Below, one piece after another: positions 1 to 12,229 of a DNA stretch of 64,000 bases. A program made the position numbers and the translations under genes. The DNA is taken from contig JAQISU010000071.1 in assembly GCA_029339505.1 (NCBI GenBank), forward strand, positions 1,240,001 to 1,304,000, written 5' to 3'. Source of the stretch: Unio delphinus. Lineage: Eukaryota > Mollusca > Bivalvia > Unionida > Unionidae. Below the pieces are notes generated by a model. The model ran no database searches. It worked only from the letters and a program-made list of their open reading frames with translations, and was not told the DNA's origin. Position 1 is the first letter of the stretch; every line of letters begins with the position of its first letter.

Positions 1-884
1 TTAATATGATTTATCAAGAAGACATTTCAAACTTACTAACGAAACCGGACACCATTTTCATTTGAGGAATGCAATTTTTAATTTGAATCTCTACAAAATG
101 TCTGTAAGAGTTTTAATGATAAAGATACTTTTAGAGTCGACGTTAGCGTTTCACAAATTATTAAAAGGGGTATTATATAATGTGCCAACACGTGAGGATT
201 TGTATACACAAGACAGAGGTACACAAAATTGACGGCCAGAGGTACACGAAATTGACGGCATAACCATATGTACACTGCCCATTGTCAGCGCAAAACAATT
301 TCGTGTTATTGCAATTATTGATGAATACAACAATGAATATTTTTGTTGACGCAGATACAGTTAAATGAACTACAGCGATAACATTTTAATATGATTACGT
401 GTGATAAAAATCAGATTCTAAATTATGCACATCTTGTATTGAATTCGATCGACTTAAAACTTTTCTAATTCTTCAGATTGATGGCTATATTAATAAATCA
501 TTTTCAGGAATGAAAACTATCATAGTTCATTAAATTTATGGGTATATTACCTAAATAAATAAATCATATTATCGAACAGGTTAAATAAATTGATGGAATA
601 CGTGGTAGTTACAATAATACAAATCTCATCGATAACAATTGTATAATAATAATATTAATAAAAAATGTATCTTTTGAACAGAATTGATTTTTCTGCTGAT
701 ATTTTTATTTGATTGGGTAAATGATACTAAAAACAATGAAATCAGATTTTATAATAATAGGGTACAATATTAGCAAATAAAATGAAAATCCTACTAAAAA
801 CAAACAAATTACGTATTAAGAATGATAATAATCAGGCATAATACAAAACTATAAATCATAATAAATATTGTAATCTGAATAATT

Positions 885-890
<6 letters not shown>
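1..890. other. AT-rich intergenic or intronic DNA, nothing recognised
   Basis: Very AT-rich sequence with only short chance reading frames that resemble no family I know. No tRNA-like boxes, inverted repeats or coding signal were seen. Confidence 0.5.
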
Positions 891-941
<51 letters not shown>

Positions 942-1142
942 GGTGGCCCTTAAACATAGAAAAAACATTTTTTTTCATTTCTCTAGCATCTGAACCCTCA
1001 GAGTGGTTCCATTTATTGTATAAACAGATGAGAAAAAATATTATGAAAAAATATTAATATTTAGGGGTGGCTCAAGCACATCAAAGTTTACCATTAGAGT
1101 CTGAAAATCGTCATTTGGTCATTAAAACGAACGACACAGAGT

Positions 1143-3203
1143 TTACTGTTTGTCAATCAATGTTGACTTTTTTGCATCTGGAAATTGTTTCCGGTTCTGC
1201 TCTATTACGTGGAGAGCATACTGCAGCTGGTCTTCACATCTAAAGCGCCCTGACTGGACTGCATCTTGAATGAGGGCAACGCTCCGTTCTGCGTGGTCAT
1301 TTGTAACCGAAAGCGTCTTGACCATTGCCTCAGCAGCTTTGAAGTCATCTCTACTGTTCCATGACTCGGGATCTTCAGCTAAGAATCCAGAAGGCAAGCC
1401 CAGAATTGTAAATAGTTTTCTGCTTGACTTTGTGACAAAATCTACGAGTGTCTTCTGTTGCACGGCTGCCATGTCAATGCGTGCCCATTTTGGTGGATCC
1501 AGTTCTCCATCCTTTTCTTCCTACCCTCTGACAAGTGCTTGCTTTGTGGCAATATCTAGTTCTGGATCAAAGAGGCTGAGCAGTATTAAATCTTCCGAGA
1601 GGTACCACAGCTGCCCAGCCATCTTACGTGACGTTTCGACACTGATGGCACGATCTGGATATGAATGGAGCAGCTGCAGGACTTGGAGGTCATTTCTGCC
1701 TGCAGTAGGAGCAACAGGTGCCTGGTACCAAAACTTGAGATAAATCTTTGCAAGAAATATGTTCAAACGTAGAAGCCCTTGAGATTCTAGGGTTGTCAGC
1801 TTGAACTGGGACCGGAAAAGTAATACCTTGATGCTGTAGATGGCTTTTGCTATCTAGCGTGCTTGATGCAATGGACCAGCGCTTCTGAACGTCATCTTGT
1901 CCGAAGACTTTTTCCCTAAGAAGACGAGCATTATTTGCAATAGCTCACGATAGTCATCTATAGGTTGATTATCTTCAAGTTGTCGTTCGCAGAATGCAAT
2001 GACTTCGACTTGAACATCTGCAAGCTCGGTAGATGCATAATCATCTGAAAAGGCGTCACTAAATCCGTCTTGGTCTATGCTTGACCACTGTTGTTTAAAA
2101 CGCTTGAATATGAGAATTTCTGGTGCCTTGCTGGGTCCCATACAGATTCCAAATGCAGCACCCAGGACCAGTTCCATTATATGATGCCGACAAGCAAAGT
2201 GCAGAAGAGACCGTCCCAGTAACTGCTCGAGAATGATGCAAGCACCTGACAGTCTACCAGTATTGGAGCTCGTGGTGTCGAAGCACATGCCCTGAACCAA
2301 ACTGGTAAGTTTCCATTCACATATGGCATTGTAAACTGCCTCTGCATCAGCTTTGCCAGTTCCTGCAGGTATCTTTGGAATTTGTAAAAGCTTCTTCTCC
2401 CCCATTGTCGAAACCAGAATTGGTAGCCTGTTCACCTTTTCTATACCAGTTAAGTTAGGCATTAGCTTGCCATCCCAATGGACAGTTAAAGCTGTGGTTC
2501 GTTTGAATGCTTCCTTAATCCCAGCAGCTGCTGATTTACGGTGTTTTTGGCGTTTACGCTGTATGGTCGTCCTGTTTAGAGCAAGCTGCTCTGGGTCTTG
2601 TCTGATAGCCCTCATTGATTAAAAAATGCCCATCATGGCAGCCCTGTCACTCAACAGATTTATATCGAGCATTGCTGCCAGAGGGGCTGATATTACCTGC
2701 TTTTTACCTCGTTTTCGTGATGGAGGAGCAGCCGCACTTGTGCTGGGGATTGGATCTTGGTCGTCAGACTCAGATGATGTTTCCATGTCCGAATTATTGC
2801 TACTGCTGTCCAGCTCAATCACTTGGGACAACAACTCCTTTTCAAGTTCAGAACGTTTTCGTCTTCTTTGCAATGTCTCCACTTTTTCCTTCTGCAGTTC
2901 TTGTTGTTTGAGCAGCACATTGTCCACACCCGCCATGCATCCAAGCTGTCCCTTCTTCCGCTGACATTCCAGGAATAATTTGTCCTCTTCATTCTCTATG
3001 AGTTGCATTGCATCAGCGTGTGCAATATCAAACAGTTCTTTGATCATTTCTGTAAACATGACTTCATTTGCTTGCTGAGTCTGTGTCTTACGGTTCTTGT
3101 TCTTGTTCAGACCTTTCCACTGGTAGAATAGTTCTTCAAGTTTTTTGATTGAATCTTGTCGATGCTTGACTGGAATTCTTGCACGGAACCAAAAATCTTC
3201 CAC
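1143..3203 (-). pseudogene. Transposase-like protein, broken by three in-frame stops
   Basis: Four open segments (3203-2619, 2615-1854, 1766-1521, 1472-1143) are all in one reading frame. They are separated only by stops: TAA at 2621-2619, TAG at 1856-1854 and TAG at 1523-1521. Each could come from a CAA or CAG glutamine codon by one transition. The N-terminal segment is basic and coiled-coil-like with an Asp/Ser-rich linker. The second segment carries CFDTTSSNTG and FACRHHIMEL, like the RNase-H-fold core of transposases seen in many invertebrate genomes. Total length is about 687 codons. A possible first exon lies on the opposite strand at 3309-3461. It is a dead copy unless the stops are read through. 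Confidence 0.65.
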
Positions 3204-3308
3204 TCGTATTATGCTGTTGTTTGCTGCTGTTCGGATTTCCTCTGTGGACTGTTGAGTGTTAAATAGAGTATAATTGTTCCGGTTTTGGTTGCTACTTACC
3301 TGTTAACA

Positions 3309-3461
3309 ATGGCAGCAGCAGTGACAGCAGCCACAAAAGTGACAACACGCTCACAAGATTATCTTGTTACCAGTGCAGATGGGATAGAAGGTAGTAAACT
3401 GCCCTCAGCAGAGCAAGTTCTCAGCTATTTCTTGCATCGTCACAATGTCATTAGTCAATAA
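3309..3461 (+). pseudogene. Putative inverted 5' exon of the transposase
   Basis: A short open frame on the + strand starts MAAAVTAATKV and contains DGIEGSKLPSAEQVL. From memory of the family, this resembles the extreme N-terminus of the same transposase, which should lie on the minus strand upstream of 3203. That would imply a small internal inversion. The assignment is tentative because it rests on recall of the family pattern. Confidence 0.3.
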
Positions 3462-3700
3462 ATAAGTAAGTAAGGAAAAAATTTTAAATTTATACTGTGG
3501 TTCTACATTCTACAATCTATATTACAAACAGTACAATATGGACATTATGAACGTGATTACCACAAATTTCAGTGTCATTGAGCTACCTCTAAACCTTGTT
3601 CAATTTTGCACATTTTTTGCATACTGTGTTTTTTTATCTTTTAGAACAAAATGAGAGGTCCAGAAATATATAATTCAAAACTTGATTTCTAAGGGCCACC

Positions 3701-3830
<130 letters not shown>

Positions 3831-3984
3831 CTGAATAAGTATTTCAGAATAAACATTACACGTGTTATTATTCATTTTCACAATCTTCTTTAGTAACGTT
3901 TTCACTACTTTCACGATATAAAATCTTTCTTTTAATTGTCATGTATGGATAATCATTTTTTGTTTCGTATTCGTGTGAGGTTTT

Positions 3985-4208
3985 GTTGTTTTAGGGTTTA
4001 ACGCCATTTTTTAGCGATAGGCTATATATTGCAGCCAGTATTACTGGTGGAGGAAGAACCTATGGAAACCCCAAGAAAGAACCACCGACTCACGAGAAGC
4101 TCCTGGCAAGCTTTATCACATATCCACATTGGCCGAATCTGAGACTCGAACCCACGCATACAGATCGTAACGGAGAGTGCTTTAGACCACTCGGCCAATC
4201 GGGGCCCC
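3985..4208 (-). mobile_element. tRNA-derived SINE, family A copy 1
   Basis: On the minus strand the head begins GGGGCCCCGATTGGCCGAGTGG (A box) and reaches GGGTTCGAGTCTC (B box) about 50 nt later, giving an internal pol III promoter. The body then runs toward a GGTTTAACGCC-type 3' end. The same layout and 3' end recur at 47600-47846, so this is a dispersed SINE and not a true tRNA gene. No anticodon arm of proper tRNA geometry was found. Confidence 0.75.
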
Positions 4209-4209
4209 A

Positions 4210-5395
4210 TGTATTCATGTGAGTAATTCTGATCTAAAGTATCTATATCGCGCGTGAAAGTGAGACAAATTATGTATCATTAAAGATCGAATAAGATTGG
4301 AACATATAATATTCAATTAACTTAATGTAAATCCATCGTAAAATGTTGGCTTTTGTAATAATTCAAAATGATAAACAATTTTTTTTATGAAAAATGTCAT
4401 CAGATATTTGTATACCGTAATGTTGTAAATTTTTAACTATATAATAAGTAATAATAATAATAGTTTTAAATTCATTAGATAATAAGTTATATACTTAAAT
4501 ATATTTTTTTTAAACATTAATGTTACCTTGATGTGAGGGTATCTCCTTTCCATGGGATCCGTTTGTAGACCATTCTTATGGTCAATGGGCACCCTACGAG
4601 GCTTTTTTGTTTACATTATTTCTGAATGTTCTTATGTGGGTTAAACATCACGCTACTGTTTATTTTTGTAGGCTCCACAAATTCTTTCATAGTTCAGGCG
4701 AGTCACTACACAAACGAACTTTTAGAGATGTTGAGGGTTGCCGCCTAGGCATTCCATTGAATGCACCACCTACTATCAAACTCACCGGGTAGAGTGCAAT
4801 ATGGCAGTCATCAAGTTTGAGACGTGTTGTTGAGGTGTACATGATATCCCTTAGTGCAGGAGTAACATGTTTAATGAGAAATAATCGGGAAATACGGCAA
4901 CACTCGACAGCTTGTCAGTCAACGGATTCTAAAGTTTTAAAGATACCTATGCTGGATTCCTACAAATGAACATTAAAATAACCACGGCGTTGAATTGTTT
5001 CAATTTTACAGAATACACTGTATAAAATACTCACATTATTATAACTGACAAAGGTTAATATACATGTATTCCATTATAACAAAGAGATCTAAACGTAGAT
5101 ACTGTATTATAATTGATTTTCTGAATTACCAAAAATGAAATTATAAGGTGCAAATATTCTTTCAATAATTTGAAATAATACAAAATTATATTACTTCACT
5201 GCTATTAATTGCCATACAGATGATTAAAGTATTGCATATAATTAGTTAACTAAATGATGACACACAAAAAATAAAAATAAACAGTAATAAGATGGGTAAC
5301 TCCTTGCTTATTATACCAGAGAGAGCTTTTATTGACAGAATTTCCTCACTTGACAGTATTTAATTATTGGTTTGTTTAAATTGTTTGAAAACGCC
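4210..5395. other. AT-rich DNA without recognisable genes
   Basis: Short unrelated frames only. A stretch near 4530-4800 is less AT-rich but shows no family I recognise. Confidence 0.4.
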
Positions 5396-5399
5396 TATC

Positions 5400-5838
5400 T
5401 GGTTATATTATGTGCGACATATTGTACTGTAGATGTGACAATATCGAAATATTTACTGGCTGCATTTTTGTGTTGAAATATTATTTCTTAGCCACTATCT
5501 CTATTTAGAGATTTAGCCGCCCTTTTTGCAAATATTTATATTTACCATTAACACCAAATTTGCAATTTTGAGTTTGTGTAATAGCTCGTAAATTACTCAA
5601 GGAAATATCTTTCGGATCTGAATTAATATGACTGACCACAAGGCCGTCTGCGATTACTCTGTGATAACACTCGTAAATAAAATGTATGTGAGTAATACAA
5701 TTTTCTTCCCACCAACATCAAACATTAGATAACTAAAACCGACTGTTTCTTTAGTAGACAGTTCCTGATAATACCATCACGAGATGCCTCATAATTATTG
5801 ATGATATAATGTTTTACACATTCATTTTGCTCCAACTA
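5400..5838 (-). pseudogene. HNH homing-endonuclease-like gene remnant (element 3)
   Basis: The minus strand, read across frameshifts and stops, gives NYEASRDGIIRN, then DGLVVSHINSDPKDISLSNL and TSTVQYVAHNI. These align with the intact HNH protein at 30046-30540 (NYEASSDGTVRN, DSNPKNNSVSNLQAIT, TSVQKVAGRIY). The expected start ATG near 5835 is TTG. It is divergent to the polymerase-helicase remnant, the same arrangement as in element 2. Confidence 0.7.
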
Positions 5839-5859
5839 TATCATAATTGTATGTGTCTA

Positions 5860-8425
5860 AGTGATAATTTGAAAATATCGCTAGCTAAGCAAATTACAGA
5901 GCACTTCACAATAGCGATATGTGGAAATAGTTTAACGGATCTAAGACATAAAAAAAATTACTGGGCGGAAATAGTTACAGAAGGTATATCAGAAACATTG
6001 CTGAGCTAGGAAAGAAATTAAAATTTACAATAATTGTAAAAACGATAAACGGAGAGATTTTGTATGAATCAAAATATAAATCGAAAGCAGTTTTTATTTA
6101 GATTATTTATCATAGTGCGCATGAGTGGACTAATACTGCAACATTATTTCCACGACATCGAATTGTTAAATTCTATAACGGTGATATATTTCATTTTTAT
6201 CAGAAATATCAGTAACAGCCATCCTGTATCCGTGTGGCTGTTTCAAAGTTCTGAAGACGACAAAAATTGCTTTCACTAAGTATAAGTATTTGTATAGAAA
6301 AAAAGAAAGTTTGGTTAGTTTGTACTGACTAATGGTGAAATATATTGTAAAAAATCTTTTCAGACAAAAAGGAAACATCTTGCACAGTGATATGCGTCGT
6401 TGAAATATACAATTATTATGTTGAGCAATTACTGAGTATCTGTTTTACCGTTCCGACCGTCGCAGCTTATTTTGCTCACACAAAACAATTCATGGAAACC
6501 AGCACTATTGCGATTCTTTTAAGATATACGACTCAATTGTGTCAAATATCGACACTGTGGATTGTGGAATGCTAAATACGATTACAAAGATATTATCACG
6601 GTTGATATTGCTGCCTGTTATCCCGGACGGTTTCTTGGAATGGACATTCAACACTCAACATGACTAGAACGGACCATTACCAGAGTTTGAATCGACCATA
6701 TTCTCTTGTTTCGTGTCATTCGAGTTTGCTTAAGACCTTTATCCAATTTGTTATGTCTAGATACCAATTGTATTGTTAATGTGCATGCAAAAATAATAAT
6801 TCTGACACTAAGTGAAGCAATTATATCATATCGTCCGAAGACAGAAAGTTTGGTTACCACACGAAAAGAACGTTTATGATGATAAACATCCTGATATAAT
6901 TGATTTGGAGAATAGTATCGCTACCGATCTTGACAGAAAAATAATTGGTAAATTCACCAAGGAGGATCATATGATAATAAACGACATTGTACAATATTAA
7001 TTATAGACGATGCTGAACTAGATTTTATAATTGCTGATATAACGGTGAGAAACACATTCATAAGTCAAAGTAATGTTCATTTATCAGACAAAACTAAAGT
7101 AGGTAAATTGTTTTACAACGACGGTGAGTCACCGCAATTAACCCACTTAAGAGTTCAGTGCTCGCGTAAGTTTCGATAAATCTATTATCGATGCTAAATA
7201 GAGTGTCTGAGTTTGCTCTCAAGGTCGGTATATATTCATTTTATATCAATACAAAAATACCGGATTGCTAGAACTACATATCGGCACTTATGCAGTATGG
7301 GGCGAACGGAAAATGTATCAAGAAAATATACTTAATTATTATGAAGCCACCGACGTTGAAATCAAGGATATGTATTACAAATAAATCAAATACTGAAATT
7401 GTCACCTTTGCAATCAGCACATGCTCCTATGGCGTGGAAATAAGATTGTTTATCTGCATGGACCGGATTGTTCTAATAAAACAAATCGTGTGATTGAATT
7501 ATTTCGGCAGAGTTCGTTAAACTCTGTTGTTATGCCTGCCTTACCACCGACACACATACTCAGAAAATAAAAGAATGAAATGACTGTTAAATCACTAACT
7601 TGCCACAAATTCTTTTGATGGAGAAATGCTTATTGGACCCCTGAACCAAATGGGTGAAAAATGTATTTCAATGAAAATTATTTGCGATGAAATATGCCCC
7701 GTTTTATTAGAAACGTTAAAATATTTTTTTTAATTAGTTTTTGACTAAAAAAACTGCTGGCATAAAGTGTGGCGATAACGGTCAACCACCACCGTTTGTT
7801 TATTATCTCAACATTGAAGGTTGAAAAAGTTTGCATATTATTACCAAGAAATAGCTTATCATCATCGAGCGTTTGATTCAGAAGTAAGAGAGATAAAACT
7901 TAATTATGATAAACCGAATAAAGTTCAGTGTGAGATAATGTGTAATTTAATTTCAAAAGCTCCATATGAGAATTTCATTAAGTCATCGAAACCAAATAAT
8001 TTGATAGTTGCAAGTAGAAAAATAGTTCGTGATACACTTCAAAAACAGTTATTTTGCCCAGCAGGTGCACGATGACACAATTAACGATATTGATATTTTG
8101 GATCATCAACAAAACAATATCTTGCGTTCAATAATATCGATTTAGTTCATATTTATGTTGTAGAAAATGCGTTAAAGAGTACAACTCCATCGACTTTACG
8201 AAAAGCAATGACAATTTATTTATCTCAAGAATTAACCATATCCGATAAAGTTGTTTGAATTATTGATGATCGTATCTATTTATCAAATTTATATTATCTC
8301 GCAGTGTCTCGAGTCAGAAGAATATCTCAACTGCTAAGGCCTATCATAGACTTTACAAAAATTAATAATCAAACTCAGGAAATTAACGATGATGTAGTAA
8401 GAGCAATATTAGTGTGTTATAAATA
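5860..8425 (+). pseudogene. PolB-SF1 helicase remnant (element 3)
   Basis: Read in all three + frames, the segment follows the intact protein of element 1 from about residue 240 to the C-terminus. AKQITEHFTIA matches AERIIEHFTNA, and IVDIAACYPGRFLG matches the polymerase motif A region. Later parts include the helicase stretch with CGDNGQPPPFV, and YLAVSRVRRISQL as motif VI. Frameshifts and stops are dense, so it cannot encode a functional enzyme. The first ~240 codons are missing; the HNH remnant lies directly next to the truncated start. Confidence 0.75.
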
Positions 8426-8427
8426 AG

Positions 8428-8600
8428 ATGACAAAACAAAATAAACGCGACATTGATCTTGACGCTGATTTTACCATGACATTAAAACAACAACATAATA
8501 ATCATTGTGGGAGCTGTATCACAGTAATGTTGTTGCATTATTCAAATACTATAGTGGTCTTGGTCACAAACGTTAAAATGTGATGTTGACCCGTCTTGAG
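8428..8600 (+). pseudogene. Second HNH-type protein, with its own ATG (element 3)
   Basis: An ATG three bases after the polymerase-helicase stop opens MTKQNKRDIDLDADF and continues to HNNHCGSC. It aligns with the HNH2 frame of element 1 (25948-26202, QQNNHCASCN). After about 40 codons the frame breaks, but GHKR and NVMLTRLE can still be followed. The copy is informative because here HNH2 is a separate gene with its own start, whereas element 1 has no such ATG. Confidence 0.6.
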
Positions 8601-8611
8601 ATAAAGTTCCC

Positions 8612-8750
8612 ATATTGCCAGTCGTGCTAACCAATTTTCAGCAACAGTTCGTCTGACAGTTGCTTTATCAGCAAGTTTATTAATCGCTGTTCCACCTCCT
8701 CAATAACATCTTGGGCTATACTAAACTAGTCATGATAATAGTAATCGGTT
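8612..8750 (-). pseudogene. Integrase N-terminal remnant (element 3)
   Basis: The minus strand gives YSPR, then a frame with INKLADKATVRRTVAENWLA and AIWELYL, matching the start of the element 1 integrase (ISKLASAAKVRKTTAAHWLS, ALWQIYL). The DDE core is absent, so the gene is truncated. It is followed by the PLA2 remnant, as in element 1. Confidence 0.65.
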
Positions 8751-8764
8751 GAATAATTACCGGC

Positions 8765-8950
8765 CCCTATCACTAGTTAGCTGTTCATCATGGATTTGGA
8801 TTTTCTTTTAATGCGCTACAGCATGAACGTGACATGCTTGATCAATGGTATATATTGAATTTTGGTTGATCATTGTCGTCAAATCGGATCTCAAGACGGG
8901 TTCCAGGACCACACTGGTAAATTGTCATAATTTTCCCTATCTTTGGGTGG
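8765..8950 (-). pseudogene. Phospholipase A2 domain remnant (element 3)
   Basis: The minus strand contains QCGPGTRLEIRFDDNDQP, then IDQACHVHAVAH. These correspond to the calcium loop and catalytic His-Asp segment of the PLA2 frame in element 1 (YCGPGTRLDIRLNDQNQP, IDKACHRHDVAY). The catalytic HD pair reads HA here, so it would be inactive even if expressed. Confidence 0.65.
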
Positions 8951-9348
8951 TTAACAAAGACTCTCAAAAATTTTCTTTCAATAAGCCCTTGCCAGAAATA
9001 ACGTTTTTTTTTTTTTTGCATGAACGTTTAATCATATTTGAAATAGGGCAAATTGTTTTAATGTGAATCTCAACTTAATGTAATGCTAAGTGCTCCAATC
9101 GATGCCTCATTGCAAAGTTAACTGGCTGAAACGAAAAGCGTCCAAAACGAGCGCTTCAACACATATGGTATAAGATTGAAATAGATATGGCGGAAAGCAT
9201 GAGGACCTTACCTCTAGTCTCCTATGGAAGAAGCAATGACCCGCACAAAAGGCCTACATATTGTCTGAAAAGAGATAAAAAGAGATAAAATATTTTATCA
9301 ATATCACTCTAATTATGTCCATATATATTCTCCGTAGCATATGATGAC

Positions 9349-9392
<44 letters not shown>

Positions 9393-9396
9393 TCAA

Positions 9397-9472
<76 letters not shown>
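9349..9472. repeat. (TAA)n then (TA)n microsatellites
   Basis: About 43 bp of TAA repeats and, after a 10-bp gap, about 72 bp of TA repeats. Confidence 0.95.
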
Positions 9473-9476
<4 letters not shown>

Positions 9477-9654
9477 ACCAAAATAATTTACCTATAAAGT
9501 AGTAACTGGCCATTTATTTATGCATACATACAATGTCAAACTCCTATCTGCATACCTTACGTTAATTGAAATGAATTTATATTAAGAAAAAACCGCATTA
9601 CTTAGCTTATATATTGCTATCAATTCAATGTAGTAATATGGAGTTGTATAGCCT

Positions 9655-9890
9655 CAACGTTTCAAAAATCTCTATTGGGCTCAATGAGAATTTAATATGG
9701 GAATATTGGGCCTGTTTAGGTACGAAACATATTGGGTTATATAGGGACAATAGGATTATAACAGATGGGCGACGTCACGGTACTAGCTAGTTCATCGGGT
9801 GTCAGGTACGTTCAGAATGTTCAGTAAGTGGCGGGTAGCGGGTAGTTCAGCTAGTTCAGCGTTGTTGTTGATTTTATTGTCGAGTTTAGC
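9655..9890. repeat. Left TIR of the Polinton, with CACT-GAACTAGCTGAAC-type repeats
   Basis: It matches the right arm in inverted orientation, including GACGTCACGGTacTAGCT and repeated 'gttcagctagttca' motifs. The adjoining 9885-9960 resembles the tail of the family A SINE (GTTTAGCGCC ... GGTGGAGGAAGAAC). Confidence 0.6.
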
Positions 9891-10130
9891 GCCTTTTTTC
9901 AGCACACGAGAGGCTTTACATGGCGGCCCGTATCAATGGTGGAGGAAGAACTAGAACTATGAACAATACATATACTATCCAAACACGGGTAGAGGAGACA
10001 AAAACATCTTAGGAGTTTGCTTCCACGGTATCCTCCCATTTCATTTTCATTGATTAGCCACCATTTAAAGAAAGATATGTGTCTTCCTTTGCTTCTAATA
10101 GTCTTATATGACTTCTCTCAAACTTTTAAT

Positions 10131-10466
10131 TTATATGGTATTACTGAATTCGGCATACAGGAGGAAGTTCACTGTATTCTCCAGCTCTTTCGGAAACTGA
10201 AGCTCCATACAAATGTATCCAGATCTTAGAGTGCAAATGTCCCACACCTTGGTCTCTGACGTAAAATTAAAAATCCACAAATCATAGCTTTTTACATGTA
10301 CTTTGTACGTAATGCCATGACTTGTGTTGGTACCTAACTGTTCCGTGGCTTCATACAGAAACAAGTTCCGCCTCAAGTTATGTTTATTCTCAAAGTCAGG
10401 TTGAAATGCTGTTTTGCATTGGGTCATTTGAAAACTACATTCTAGACCATGCCAATGATTCAACAT
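10131..10466 (-). pseudogene. Polinton major capsid protein, C-terminal fragment
   Basis: The 111-codon frame contains YDLWIFNFTSE, LRSGYICMELQFPKEL and ENTVNFLLYAEFSNTI. This pattern is the end of the second jelly roll in Polinton capsid proteins (typically '...VNVIVYAEFDNVIEI'). Sequence upstream on the minus strand (10470-11200) is probably the rest of the gene, in several broken frames. Family assignment is from pattern recognition. Confidence 0.5.
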
Positions 10467-11327
10467 TTGTGTAACTATCCTTGGAACAGATTATATTTGA
10501 TCAAGGAGCGCGCACCTATACGAATGGTGAAAGTTTTCACTTACATACGTTGTCTCGGATACTCAGCTGTCGTTTTGCTCAAAATGTGACAAGTTATTTT
10601 TCACTTTAGGTAACATTTCAGCACATGGCAAGTAGAGTCTGGCTTCCTCTCTTTTATTTTTATAATCGGAAATATCACCCATCAAATAGAAAGCAGTACT
10701 ACTTCGATTCATTTCAGGTGAATATCCACTCCCTTCAGCAAATATTTTTCATGCAACCACATGAAAGTGATCCATTAGTTCTAAAATCTGTCCTAATTTG
10801 AATTGTTTTACGTCACTCTTCAAATCGATCATTGGCATCCGATATTGTTACAAATTCTTCTTCATCGTCAGGCTCCCATAGCACGCAGCTATTCAGTGGG
10901 TGTCTGTGGCTTCTATTTCGAACATAAAGAGATTTTCCATGTAAGCAAATTAAGAGTAAGTATCCACGCTAATATTGACTAGTTTGCTATTCAAGTACAT
11001 ATCCACATCGCTGAACACAGAATATTCAATATTGTTGACGGGAACTACTTTCTCATCGCCGTCTATTGTATTTCTAGTCTTGTATAGAACATTGACTTTC
11101 AGGTACAAGTAACTGCTGTACTGATCGATGTAATCTTATTGCCGTCTATTTATTTCAAACTTGATGGGAGCTGGATCAGTCAAAGATGAGATGGGATGAA
11201 CATCTAACCAACGGGATTCCTGCATTGTTATCGTGGTGAGTGGCATGGCAATCAGATCCAGAACAAACGCAAGAAGACTTTCGGTGCATCCTTTTATTTC
11301 GTTCTTATCTTTGATTAGATTTAATAA

Positions 11328-11669
11328 TCAAAAACGTCTAAGTCTCAGACCGTTCTTTTTTCTTAGTCTATATAGCTTTATGAGTGTGAAGCCCTCTGGA
11401 GGGGTTGTTTCGACGTATTTCTTTCTTGTCCTTGCTGCGATGTTAAGAAAGTAGCAATGGCAGGAATCAAGTGCATTTATATCCGTTCCTCGTCGGCCCA
11501 AAAATTCGCTACTGTTTGAAGCAAGACATTGTTGTGCTCTCAAGAAAGCTCCTTTGTGGTTTTGTTTAACGATGATGATTTTCAAGAGATATTCTTTGCC
11601 TTGGGTCAACGCTGCATTTTTTAAGGCGCGTAATCCTCGTGTCATGATTGGTTTCAGCAAAAGAGGCAT
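11328..11669 (-). pseudogene. Possible Polinton minor virion protein fragment
   Basis: A 113-codon frame has TRGLRALKNAALTQGKEYLL near its N-terminus, reminiscent of the basic amphipathic segment of small Polinton virion proteins, upstream of the capsid gene. The remainder is unrecognised. It could be a chance frame. Confidence 0.3.
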
Positions 11670-12229
11670 CGAACAAAAGGCCTATTTTAACATATCTCCT
11701 AAACTATGTCCTCGCTGTCGAGTGACCTGATGTACACTGGATGCATGACATACAATGATTATATGTGTGGTTATTGCTGGAATGCTAATTGACGTTAGAT
11801 GCACGACTCCAGTTGTTTCCGCTTGTGGAGTATTTTAGGAAAGTATTGGGAAGACGGTAACCGATGCAACCGCTCCTTGTTGCAAACTCAAAAAGGCAAC
11901 AGCATCACCGATTACACAATACACCACAACAATTTGGCAGAAAAAAACGATTCGCTTCTTAGGCACACATTTTGCACACCACACTCACAAGGGTTGCTTT
12001 TGTAGACCTTGCAGAGACGAACTTGGTGAAGTAGTTGTTACGGTGATAGTGGTAGTGGATGTGTTGAAGAAAACGATGGTCATTTATTTTTATATTCGAT
12101 TATTTGCGAAGCGTCGATCGAGGAATCAAAACTGGATGAATATCCTTTCAAACGTACTTCCCACTTAATGGATTCTCCGTTTGAGAAGGGTTTCGATGTC
12201 GTAGACGTCCGTCTTTATTTTTTAATTTT

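Larger units (their letters stand above)
5400..8990 (+). mobile_element. Element 3: decayed replication/integration half of an adintovirus-like provirus
   Basis: Left to right, I find remnants of HNH1 (-), PolB-helicase (+), a second HNH (+), integrase N-terminus (-) and PLA2 (-). This is the exact reverse of the left half of element 1 (23.5-30.5 kb). The zinc-protein gene, the polymerase N-terminus and most of the integrase are deleted. No virion genes and no AGCAGCAG-type terminus were seen here. Confidence 0.75.

Noticed and set aside
1270..1743. 157-codon + strand frame
   Set aside because: Shadow of the transposase coding sequence on the minus strand.
4141..4208. tRNA gene on the minus strand
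   Set aside because: A and B boxes are present but the anticodon-arm geometry is wrong, and the unit has a SINE body shared with 47600-47846.
9254..9481. Reading frames made of alternating Ile-Tyr or Leu runs (also at 3675, 40740, 55375, 59473)
   Set aside because: They are translations of (TA)n, (TAA)n and (GA)n microsatellites.
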